NCBI GenBank assembly: GCA_035250505.1
Contig: DATFFC010000117.1
Location: 1 to 17,815, forward strand
Length of the DNA stretch: 17,815 nucleotides
Reading direction: 5' to 3'
DNA from: DASSBQ01 sp035250505
GTDB taxonomy: Bacteria; Nitrospirota; Nitrospiria; Nitrospirales; Nitrospiraceae
Numbering within the stretch: the first letter of the stretch is position 1; each line of letters begins with the position of its first letter. Under the pieces are notes generated by a model. The model ran no database searches, was not told the DNA's origin, and saw nothing but the letters and a program-made list of their open reading frames with translations. The position numbers were made by a program, and so were the translations under genes. Positions 8,425 to 14,747 of this stretch are shown piece after piece.

Positions 8425-9495
8425 TCACCCGGTGTGATGACGCACCAGCCGAAACCCTAGATGATTGGTCCCCGTGTCCGGCGCCCCTTTTCCCCGTCCA
8501 CCGGGCATGTACCGGGCGCAATATTGGTCGGTGCAGAGGAACGATCCACCTTTGTGGACACGTTTGGCGACGCCGGGCTCGGAAGGATCGAAGCTCTCCC
8601 GAATGCTGGGGCCCTGAGGATTGCGGACTGGTTCTCCGTTTCCCACTCGTCGGGCATAAGTATCATGCCGGTACCAGTCGGCGGTCCACTCCCAGACGTT
8701 TCCGGCCATGCCGTAGAGTCCATATCCATTGGGGGGGAAGCCTTGCACCGGGGAGGTGGAAATGTAGCCGTCCTCATGTGTGTTTTGATCGGGGAAATGG
8801 CCCTGAAAGGTATTGGCCATCGCATGGCCGTCCGGCATGAATGAATCCCCCCAGACAAATCTCTTCCGGGAGAGGCCCCCGCGCGCCGCATATTCCCATT
8901 CTGCTTCAGTGGGCAATTGCTTACCTGCCCACTTGGCATAGGTTTCGGCATCCTCATAGGCAATATGCACGACTGGGTGATCCATCCGCCCCTCGATGGA
9001 ACTGGCCGGCCCCGCGGGGTGACGCCAGTCCGCCCCCTTCACGTAACTCCACCATTGGAAATGATCGTGAAGGGATACCGCCTGATCGGGAGGCGTGAAG
9101 ACCACAGACCCGGCGAACAGCATATCGGGCTTGGCTCCGGGATAGTCGTTCGCAGTCGGGATCCGCTCGGCCACCGTGTGGTAACCGGTCGCCTTCACAA
9201 ACTCGGCAAATTGGGCGTTGGTCACCTCGGCCTCGTCCATCCAGAACCCGTCGACATGCACTCGATGAACCGGGTGGGCATCTCGAAACATCGGCTCGTC
9301 TGATCCCATGTCAAATTCTCCGCCGGGGATCCATTTCATCCCGACAGGCGCGGGAGGCTTCGTGATGACCCCGCCGTACAAGACAAAGGCGGTCAACAGT
9401 GAACAGGCTACCAGGAGGCTCCCGAACCACCGCCTCATTACTTGCCGCGGTGTCCTGCGTTTGGCACTTTCGAAAGATCGCTCCTTCCGTCCCAT
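8425..9495 (-). CDS. formylglycine-generating enzyme (FGE/SUMF1 family), N-terminal membrane anchor
   Basis: FGE-sulfatase domain protein, 356 aa. Known FGEs are copper-dependent oxidases that convert a Cys in the sulfatase CXPXR motif to C-alpha-formylglycine. Here the fold's usual blocks are clear: MKWIPGGEFDMGS, EVTNAQFAEFV, HPVVHIAYEDAETYAKWAGK, LPTEAEWEYAARGG, GNVWEWTADWY and a final GTNHLGFRLVR. KGGSFLCTDQYCARY (residues 315-329) places Cys321 and Cys326 in the C-x4-C spacing of the catalytic pair of human and Streptomyces FGE, unlike EgtB- or NirV-type relatives that lack it. Residues about 23-43 form a membrane helix preceded by many Arg/Lys, so the catalytic domain should face the periplasm. 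ATG 9495 is supported by AAGGA four bases upstream, overlapping the stop of the preceding gene. No sulfatase is encoded in the window. FGE activity is well supported but not proven; a different target is possible. Confidence 0.88.
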   Translation of the reverse strand: MGRKERSFESAKRRTPRQVMRRWFGSLLVACSLLTAFVLYGGVITKPPAPVGMKWIPGGEFDMGSDEPMFRDAHPVHRVHVDGFWMDEAEVTNAQFAEFVKATGYHTVAERIPTANDYPGAKPDMLFAGSVVFTPPDQAVSLHDHFQWWSYVKGADWRHPAGPASSIEGRMDHPVVHIAYEDAETYAKWAGKQLPTEAEWEYAARGGLSRKRFVWGDSFMPDGHAMANTFQGHFPDQNTHEDGYISTSPVQGFPPNGYGLYGMAGNVWEWTADWYRHDTYARRVGNGEPVRNPQGPSIRESFDPSEPGVAKRVHKGGSFLCTDQYCARYMPGGRGKGAPDTGTNHLGFRLVRHHTG

Positions 9496-9502
9496 GCTTT
9501 CC

Positions 9503-9976
9503 TTAATGAACAAGAGGGATGTCTTGGGCGAGTTCCGCCTTCAATAACGACCGAATCTTATTCTCGATCTGGATGTAACGTGCCGTCTTGGCGGCCGGGA
9601 TTACTTTCCCGATCTTCTCGGCATAGGTCCGCTTGAGCTTGGCTTCCTCCTCCTCGACCGAGATCGCCTGATCCATGAGCTTCTTCGCCTGGGCGTCTGA
9701 CAGAGGGCCCTTGTTGTACGCGTCGGCATACTGTTTGATTGTGCTGCCCAGGTGGTGGTTAATGCGCTCGAGCTCCTTCTGGTACTCATCATACAGAGGC
9801 CAGAATTTCTTGCCTTCATCTTCGGTGAGCCCCATATTGTTGGCCACCAGCAGTTTCTTGTCCGCTTTTACTTTCTGGAGCAAGATTTCCATGTTGGTGT
9901 CTCCAGCACCGTGTCCGATCCCTGCCATGCCGAGGACGACCAGCCCGGTCAGCATCCAAATAGAACACACTTTCAT
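9503..9976 (-). CDS. small exported helical protein, Spy/CpxP-like
   Basis: A 157-aa protein with a signal peptide (MKVCSIWMLTGLVVLGMAG, probable cleavage after GHGA) and a charged, almost wholly helical mature part. NMGLTEDEGKKFWPLYDEYQ resembles the L-T-x-E-E-x-x-x-F-W-P-x-Y block of Spy/CpxP-like periplasmic proteins, and the region near the C-terminus (KVIPAAKTARYIQIENKI) matches the second helix block in that group. Spy and CpxP are periplasmic chaperones or stress sensors; a similar role here is inference. ATG 9976 has an excellent AAGGAG seven bases upstream, which rules out the longer start at 9994. It ends 7 bp before the FGE gene, whose ribosome site overlaps this stop, so the two are almost certainly co-transcribed and may work together in the envelope. 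Confidence 0.78.
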   Translation of the reverse strand: MKVCSIWMLTGLVVLGMAGIGHGAGDTNMEILLQKVKADKKLLVANNMGLTEDEGKKFWPLYDEYQKELERINHHLGSTIKQYADAYNKGPLSDAQAKKLMDQAISVEEEEAKLKRTYAEKIGKVIPAAKTARYIQIENKIRSLLKAELAQDIPLVH

Positions 9977-10104
9977 TCGGTGACTCCTTTCCAAGACGAG
10001 TGAAGAATAACCGGTAGCGCCGCTCGTCCAGATACTCAGACAAGCACGTCACCAGGTTTCCAAAATGTCGCGTTGCTTCTATCAGTTCCATGTGGGGAAA
10101 GAAA

Positions 10105-10120
10105 CTGTCAAAACTGACAG
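10105..10120. promoter_or_regulatory. perfect inverted repeat, candidate operator
   Basis: CTGTCA (10105-10110), spacer AAAC, TGACAG (10115-10120): a 16-bp perfect inverted repeat with 6-bp arms. It carries no T tract, so it is not a terminator, and it overlaps candidate -35 hexamers on both strands (CTGACA on plus, TTGACA on minus). That placement suits a dimeric repressor controlling one or both divergent units. Function is inferred. Confidence 0.45.
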
Positions 10121-10143
10121 GTCTCAATGAGAGACAGTATAGG
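10114..10143 (+). promoter_or_regulatory. possible rightward promoter toward the SemiSWEET gene
   Basis: CTGACA (10114-10119, 5 of 6 to TTGACA), 18-base spacer, TATAGG (10138-10143, 4 of 6 to TATAAT). It would give a long leader of about 135 bases, so the nearer TATGAT at 10226 is an alternative -10. A weak call by eye. Confidence 0.25.
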
Positions 10144-10283
10144 GCATGATCCATCTTACTGGGAATGCATGGGTGAACTGCGGGTGCAGCTATCCGGCTC
10201 CGCATACATTTCCTGCGCGATGGGATATGATAGCGCCAGTAAGGCCGGTGTGAGAAACAGGCAGACAAGGGGGTGATTGCGAT

Positions 10284-10574
10284 ATGCCTCTCCAGGACAT
10301 TATCGGCTTTGTCGCGGGTTTCGGGACGACGTTCGCGGCCATGCCGGATTTGGTGGCCATGCTTCGGCGACGCTCGTGCATCGGCATGAATCCCACAATG
10401 GCCTTAATTATGGGAATGTTCCAGATTGTGTGGGTCTACTACGGGTTCTTGATCGATTCCAAGCCGGTCATTGTCTGGAACATGATCGCGGTGGCCATCA
10501 ATTCTCTCATGGTCGGGGCCTATTTCTATTTCGCCGCCGCCGAAAGAAGAGCTGGTTCGCCTCGAGTCACGTGA
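10284..10574 (+). CDS. SemiSWEET-type small sugar transporter (MtN3/PQ-loop family)
   Basis: A 96-aa protein made of one three-helix PQ-loop unit, the size of bacterial SemiSWEETs, which dimerise in the inner membrane and let sugars pass down their gradient. Helix 1 is IIGFVAGFGTTFAAMPDLVA, with the PQ motif appearing as Pro-Asp. Helix 2 contains MFQIVWVYYGFLI and helix 3 contains PVIVWNMIAVAINSLMVG; the Trp and Asn that line the sugar pocket in characterised SemiSWEETs appear conserved (W in IVWVYYG, N in VWNMIAV). The start is set by a near full-length Shine-Dalgarno, AAGGGGGTGATT, eight bases before ATG. The transported substrate cannot be read. It is followed by an MltF-like gene after 151 bp, and could in principle handle small saccharides, but no link is shown. 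Confidence 0.87.
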   Translation: MPLQDIIGFVAGFGTTFAAMPDLVAMLRRRSCIGMNPTMALIMGMFQIVWVYYGFLIDSKPVIVWNMIAVAINSLMVGAYFYFAAAERRAGSPRVT

Positions 10575-10725
10575 TGATCTTCACGGGTATCTCAATCTGA
10601 ACCCTCGACCGAGGAGTGCCGTCGACCGTCCCGGCGATACAATCAAAAGGTGCGGTTCTGACGCCATGCGGGCTGCATGAGCGACAGAGACGTTCTGCAG
10701 CGAGCGGGAAGGACAGCCGATAGAG

Positions 10726-12252
10726 ATGAAGAACATGTTCCCCCTCCTTCGATCTTTGATCATGGCGGTGCTGTGCCTCTCGAACCTGACCCATGGTTCC
10801 GCCGTTACCACATCGGCCGCCGGTCCGAATGACATCGCAACCCGTCCGAAGAGTTCCATTGAAGAAAGTTCGATCGCTGCGCGTGGATTAGACTTGTCGA
10901 GGAGGGTATGGAGCGGTGACTTCGATCACATGTTCGAACGCCGAACCATTCGCGTCCTTGTTCCATACAGCCGGACCCTCTATTTCAATGATCGCGGTCG
11001 CCAGCGGGGACTTACGGCGGAGTTCGTGCGGGACTTCGAGCGGTATCTCAACGAGAAGTATGCCCAGCAGCTGCGCAATCGCCCCATAACGGTCGCCATG
11101 ATTCCCGGTACACGCGACCGGCTGTTTGACGAGGTAGCAGGCGGTCTGGGAGACATTGCGGCGGGCAATCTGACGGTCACGGCCGAGCGGCTCAAGAGTG
11201 TGGATTTCGTCGCCCCGTCCGATTTGCCCCTCGTCTCGGATCTGTTGATCACAGGCTCGAAATTGCCTCCTCTTGATTCAATCGAGGATCTCGCCGGCAA
11301 GACCGTCCATGTACGAAGATCATCAGGTGCGTACGACAGTCTGGCGGCCCTGAATGAACGCTTCATGACAGAAGGGAAGTCCCCGGTCACGTTGATATTC
11401 GTTCCGGAGGGACTCGAAGATGAAGACATGATGGAGATGGTGAACGCAGGTCTGTTCGAGGCGGTCGTGGTCAAAGACTGGATGGCTAAGATGTGGGCCC
11501 AGATCCTTCCCAAGATTCGGCTTCACACCGGCATCCCCTTGCGCACCGACGGACGTATCGGGTGGGCGATCCGCAAGGACAGTCCAAAGCTGGACCGTGA
11601 AATTCGAGATTTCTTCAAAAACTATCTGGTGAAGCAACATGTGATCGAAGCCCGTCTGGCGGCTTACATGAAACGGATCAAACAGATCAAAGACCCCAGG
11701 CGCACCGCGGAATGGAAACGGTTCGAACAGACGGTTGCCCTGTTCAAAAAGTACGGGACTCGATATCGGTTCGATCCTCTGATGTTGGTGGCGCAGGGGT
11801 ACCAGGAGTCTCTGCTCGACCAGAATGCACGGAGCGATGTCGGGGCCATCGGAATCATGCAACTCATGCCGGCCACCGGAGCTGAGATGAAAGTGGGTGA
11901 CATTACCATCACTGAACCGAATATTCATGCCGGGGCCAAATACATGGACCGGCTCATGACCGTCTATTTCCCGGATGCGCGCTTCAGCGAATTTGATCGA
12001 CCCCTGTTCGCGTTTGCCAGTTACAACGCCGGCCCTGGAAGGATCGCGAAAATGCGCCAATTGGCCGCCAAGCGGGGTCTCGACCCGGATAAGTGGCTCA
12101 ACAATGTCGAGCTTGTGACTGCGGAAAAGATCGGCATCGAGACGACCACCTACGTGAGGAATATTTACAAGTACTACATCGCATACAAGATGGCAGTGAC
12201 TATGCAGGAAGACCAAAAAAGGATTCGTGAGGCCTTCGGCCCGGCTAACTGA
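10726..12252 (+). CDS. mltF: MltF-like membrane-bound lytic murein transglycosylase
   Basis: A 508-aa periplasmic enzyme cleaving the MurNAc-GlcNAc bond of peptidoglycan with 1,6-anhydro product formation. A signal peptide (residues about 1-25, no convincing lipobox) precedes a solute-binding-protein family 3 domain (about 70-305: TIRVLVPYSRTLYFNDRG, GGLGDIAAGNLTVTAERL, GRIGWAIRKDSP). The C-terminal SLT domain follows: catalytic Glu361 in AQGYQESLLDQNA, then GAIGIMQLMPATG and FASYNAGPGRI. Order and total length match MltF (about 518 aa in E. coli), where the N-terminal domain senses muropeptides and modulates the catalytic domain. ATG 10726 has an AAGGA 12 bases upstream, slightly far; ATG 10735 is the alternative. 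It ends 22 bp before the convergent glycosyltransferase gene, with no clear terminator. Confidence 0.93.
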   Translation: MKNMFPLLRSLIMAVLCLSNLTHGSAVTTSAAGPNDIATRPKSSIEESSIAARGLDLSRRVWSGDFDHMFERRTIRVLVPYSRTLYFNDRGRQRGLTAEFVRDFERYLNEKYAQQLRNRPITVAMIPGTRDRLFDEVAGGLGDIAAGNLTVTAERLKSVDFVAPSDLPLVSDLLITGSKLPPLDSIEDLAGKTVHVRRSSGAYDSLAALNERFMTEGKSPVTLIFVPEGLEDEDMMEMVNAGLFEAVVVKDWMAKMWAQILPKIRLHTGIPLRTDGRIGWAIRKDSPKLDREIRDFFKNYLVKQHVIEARLAAYMKRIKQIKDPRRTAEWKRFEQTVALFKKYGTRYRFDPLMLVAQGYQESLLDQNARSDVGAIGIMQLMPATGAEMKVGDITITEPNIHAGAKYMDRLMTVYFPDARFSEFDRPLFAFASYNAGPGRIAKMRQLAAKRGLDPDKWLNNVELVTAEKIGIETTTYVRNIYKYYIAYKMAVTMQEDQKRIREAFGPAN

Positions 12253-12274
12253 AACCCGCGTGTAACTCCGTCCG

Positions 12275-13930
12275 TCATTCAGCGCGTTCGGCCAGCGGGC
12301 CCTTTTCGCGGCGCGCTGAGAGCAGATAGATGTTCTTGTTCCTCCATTGGGGGAATTCCTGCAACATCGTCACGCTCAGATCTTTGTTCTGACTGAGATC
12401 CCTATATCCAATCTTGTCTGCCACGAACACCACATTTCCACCTTCGCGGACGGCCTTCATCAAGGACTGATTGGACGGGATCCATGGGAGGGCAGGGGTA
12501 ACGGTCAAATAGTAGGCCACATCTTCATTGTTCGGCCATCCATTGGTGTAGAGATGCACCGGATCGGCACTGCGCTGCGCCAGTGTTTTGATTTGAAGAC
12601 TGGTGGCTCGGGCGGAATTCGTGGCATCGATGGCCGGCAGAATAATGTGGACCACGCCGACCATGAAGACGATGGAGGATGCCGCCAGCGTCGTGACCGC
12701 GACCGACATGTTCAAGCGAATCACGGCGTACAGCAACGAGACGGCAAGCCCGATCATGCCGAGCGTGAACCAAATGGGAAACAGATCATCCGGAATGCCC
12801 CATTTGCGATGAAGCAGGCCGGGGCCCACCGTGACCGCCAACATGTAGAGGATCGCAAGGACGGCAAGTAGAACGCAGAGTATCCGAGCAGCCACCTGGT
12901 GGCTGGTGTAGAAGGATCGCGCGTGCCCACAACAATAGCCGACCACCAGTCCGAGTGCCGGAACCATCGGCATGAGATAGCTTTCGCGCTTCATCGGTGA
13001 GAGGCTGAACATGACCAGGAATCCCACGAACCACGTCAGCACAAAAGTGCGGGCGCTGCTTCCGGAGGGCCCGTTCAAGAACAACAAAGCCAGGCCGATA
13101 GGGAGTACCGCGGACCATGGGAAAAAATCGAACCACATGACGCCCAGGTACCAGTAGACCGGATGTCCGCCTGGAGGTGTCACGAGCGACACGATGGCGG
13201 ATCTCCCCACAAGGGAATGCCCCTGCGGTTGTAGCTCCACTGCATAGGCATAGCCGGCGATGATGGCCAGGGCCGACAACAATCCGATCCAGAATGATTT
13301 GGTCTTGAGCGGCTCGAAGTCTCGCACCAAGAGGAGAAAGCTGACGATGGCGAGCAAGGGCAGCGCCAGACCATGCAGTCCCTTGGTGATGGTCGCCACT
13401 GCCATCGGAATGAAACTCAGCGCATACCAGCGCCGTTCGCCCTCTTGGAAGTAGGCGCGAACCCAGAGCAGCAATGCGAGCGTAATAAAAAACGTCAGCA
13501 TCGAATCAAACAGCACTCGACGGCCGTACCACAGGAACACATGAGTCGTGGCGACGACGAGTGCCGCCCAAAAGGCCGCCGTGCTCGAAAACAGCGCCGC
13601 GCCGAGCCAATACGTCATGGCCATCGTCCCGATAGAGAAGAGCGCTCCCGGCAGCCGCAGCGCGATCTCATTCTCTCCGAACAGCGACGTCGACAGTGCC
13701 AGAATCCAGAAGAAGAGCGGCGACTTGTTCGCGTAGGCTTTCCCGACATAGGTCAGGTGGACATAATCACCCCGCTCTACCATCTCATGCGTAATATGCG
13801 CATACAGCCCTTCGCTTCCTTCGAACAGCGACACGCCGAGATTGTGAAAGAAGGCGAACCACGCCACCGGTATGAGGATCAGCGCATGGGCCCACCGATT
13901 GTGTTCTATGGCTTTCACATCAATCTTCAT
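12275..13930 (-). CDS. ArnT-like GT39 family glycosyltransferase (polyprenyl-phosphate-sugar donor)
   Basis: A polytopic inner-membrane protein of 551 aa, the size of ArnT (about 550). Its N-terminal loop reads LFEGSEGLYAHITHEMVERG, the acidic catalytic loop equivalent to D-E-A-R-Y-A-x-x-x-x-E-M in ArnT/PMT enzymes, with Glu in place of the usual Asp. GKAYANKSPLFFWILAL matches the family's Y-x-x-K-P-P-L-x-F-W block. About eleven to twelve hydrophobic segments follow, including KGLHGLALPLL and SPMKRESYLMPMVPAL (equivalent to K-R-x-x-Y-x-x-P-x). The C-terminal domain (about 430-545) is soluble. Such enzymes move a sugar from undecaprenyl phosphate to lipid A or proteins on the periplasmic side. 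No arn genes are adjacent, so donor and acceptor are unknown. ATG 13930 is the first start; its ribosome site is poor. Confidence 0.9.
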   Translation of the reverse strand: MKIDVKAIEHNRWAHALILIPVAWFAFFHNLGVSLFEGSEGLYAHITHEMVERGDYVHLTYVGKAYANKSPLFFWILALSTSLFGENEIALRLPGALFSIGTMAMTYWLGAALFSSTAAFWAALVVATTHVFLWYGRRVLFDSMLTFFITLALLLWVRAYFQEGERRWYALSFIPMAVATITKGLHGLALPLLAIVSFLLLVRDFEPLKTKSFWIGLLSALAIIAGYAYAVELQPQGHSLVGRSAIVSLVTPPGGHPVYWYLGVMWFDFFPWSAVLPIGLALLFLNGPSGSSARTFVLTWFVGFLVMFSLSPMKRESYLMPMVPALGLVVGYCCGHARSFYTSHQVAARILCVLLAVLAILYMLAVTVGPGLLHRKWGIPDDLFPIWFTLGMIGLAVSLLYAVIRLNMSVAVTTLAASSIVFMVGVVHIILPAIDATNSARATSLQIKTLAQRSADPVHLYTNGWPNNEDVAYYLTVTPALPWIPSNQSLMKAVREGGNVVFVADKIGYRDLSQNKDLSVTMLQEFPQWRNKNIYLLSARREKGPLAERAE

Positions 13931-14141
13931 TCGGTTGTGTGGGTTCTATAGCAATGCCGCGACGGATGCAAGCACATCGCAGTCGGCGGCTTCTATCACA
14001 AGGTGTCGGACTTCACAGCGGTCCTGCACGTTGTGTTCATCTCTCGTATGGGACGCATGTGTTGCGCGATGTCGAAGTGAATAGAGGAGATATGCGGGCG
14101 CTTATTAATGTGGCGCCGCCCAGATGTCGTCGGGGTAGTGA
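13931..14141. other. intergenic region between pqiC and the GT39 gene
   Basis: A 211-bp gap downstream of the pqi operon and upstream of the GT39 gene. A short imperfect hairpin (GGCGC at 14097-14101 facing GCGCC at 14113-14117) lies near the pqiC end but has no T tract. On the plus strand a frame from about 13954 contains Gly-Val-Gly-Leu-His-Ser-Gly, discussed in the findings. No gene can be supported. Confidence 0.5.
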
Positions 14142-14747
14142 TCAGGGAACGGCCTTCTCCATCGAACGGAGTGCCTCCGCGATGTCGCGGCTGACTCGAA
14201 CGAGGCCCCGGCTATGAGCCGCAGCGAGCGCTTCATAACTCGAACCGCCGACCGGCTCTTCCGCGCTCGAGCGTCCCGACCTGACCGACGGATCCCCTTG
14301 GGAGTTCTTCCGAATGGTCCAGAAGGCGTCAATCGACGCTCGGCCGCCCAGTGCCGATTCAAACTGTTGCACGTCTACCAATATGCGATACTGAGCTTGA
14401 TCGCCTGCGCTTTGCGGGTAGACGGAGACCTGTTTCGTGCCCAGCAGGCGGGTAAGGTTTTCAGCAATCACTCGAGGGATTTCGCTCTGCAACGGCTCGG
14501 CCCATTGGTGCTCTTCAACGAGGGTGACTCTGTTGGGCGTAGCCCGCAATACGAGTTGAGGACGCTCGATGACATCAGGGAGAGTCACCGGCCCGACGGT
14601 AATGTGCTGCTCGTTCTTTCCAGCGAGGCCGGCGTCGGGCGCAGCTTCCGCGCTCAGCGTGTAATAGTGGATCGGGGGCGAACCGCCACAGCCGGCCAAC
14701 ACGATGAGAGCAGGCAAGAGCCAGAACTGACTGCTCCGACAAATCAC
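14142..14747 (-). CDS. pqiC: PqiC/YmbA-type ABC-transport auxiliary lipoprotein (DUF330)
   Basis: A 201-aa outer-membrane lipoprotein. The signal peptide has lipobox LAGC (Cys20), followed by GGSPPIHYYTLSAE, where the Y-Y-T-L stretch is typical of this family; ITVGPVTLPDVIERPQLVLR and EEHQWAEPLQSEIPRVIAENL are its other conserved blocks. In E. coli PqiC rings the end of the PqiB needle at the outer membrane. The start is GTG 14747, overlapping the pqiB stop as GTGA, so translation is coupled. It is the last gene of the four-gene pqi operon. The segment near NSQGDPSVRSGRSSAEEP looks like an unstructured insertion. The family call is firm; the pairing with PqiB comes from gene order. Confidence 0.91.
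   Translation of the reverse strand: MICRSSQFWLLPALIVLAGCGGSPPIHYYTLSAEAAPDAGLAGKNEQHITVGPVTLPDVIERPQLVLRATPNRVTLVEEHQWAEPLQSEIPRVIAENLTRLLGTKQVSVYPQSAGDQAQYRILVDVQQFESALGGRASIDAFWTIRKNSQGDPSVRSGRSSAEEPVGGSSYEALAAAHSRGLVRVSRDIAEALRSMEKAVP

Larger units (their letters stand above)
9977..10283. other. 307-bp divergent intergenic region
   Basis: This gap separates the leftward Spy-like/FGE unit from the rightward SemiSWEET gene, so both should have promoters here. It has no credible ORF or tRNA. It holds a perfect inverted repeat (10105-10120), a neighbouring partial one (GTCTC at 10121-10125 facing GAGAC at 10131-10135), a possible rightward promoter and a TATGAT box at 10226-10231 about 50 bases before the SemiSWEET start. 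No good leftward -35/-10 pair was found, although TTGACA occurs on the minus strand inside the palindrome. Confidence 0.6.

Noticed and set aside
10036..10056. Minus-strand TGG...TTG pattern resembling a sigma54 promoter before the Spy-like gene
   Set aside because: The -12 element lacks the essential GC at the required spacing, so it does not meet the consensus.
11323..12216. 297-codon minus-strand frame opposite the MltF-like gene
   Set aside because: Antisense of the SLT and solute-binding domains; no signal, motif or start context.
12280..12318. CAGCGCG/CGCGCTG inverted repeat at the end of the GT39 gene, as a terminator between convergent genes
   Set aside because: The loop is 25 bases and neither side has a T tract; it lies inside the coding sequence. 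No intrinsic terminator can be supported.
14097..14117. GGCGC/GCGCC hairpin after pqiC as a terminator
   Set aside because: Only five base pairs with an 11-base loop and no T run on the relevant strand.
13939..14217. 92-codon plus-strand ORF as a real small gene
   Set aside because: Its 3' part overlaps pqiC on the other strand, composition is Arg/Ser-rich, and there is no ribosome site; only the short LpxC-like motif is notable and is listed as a finding.
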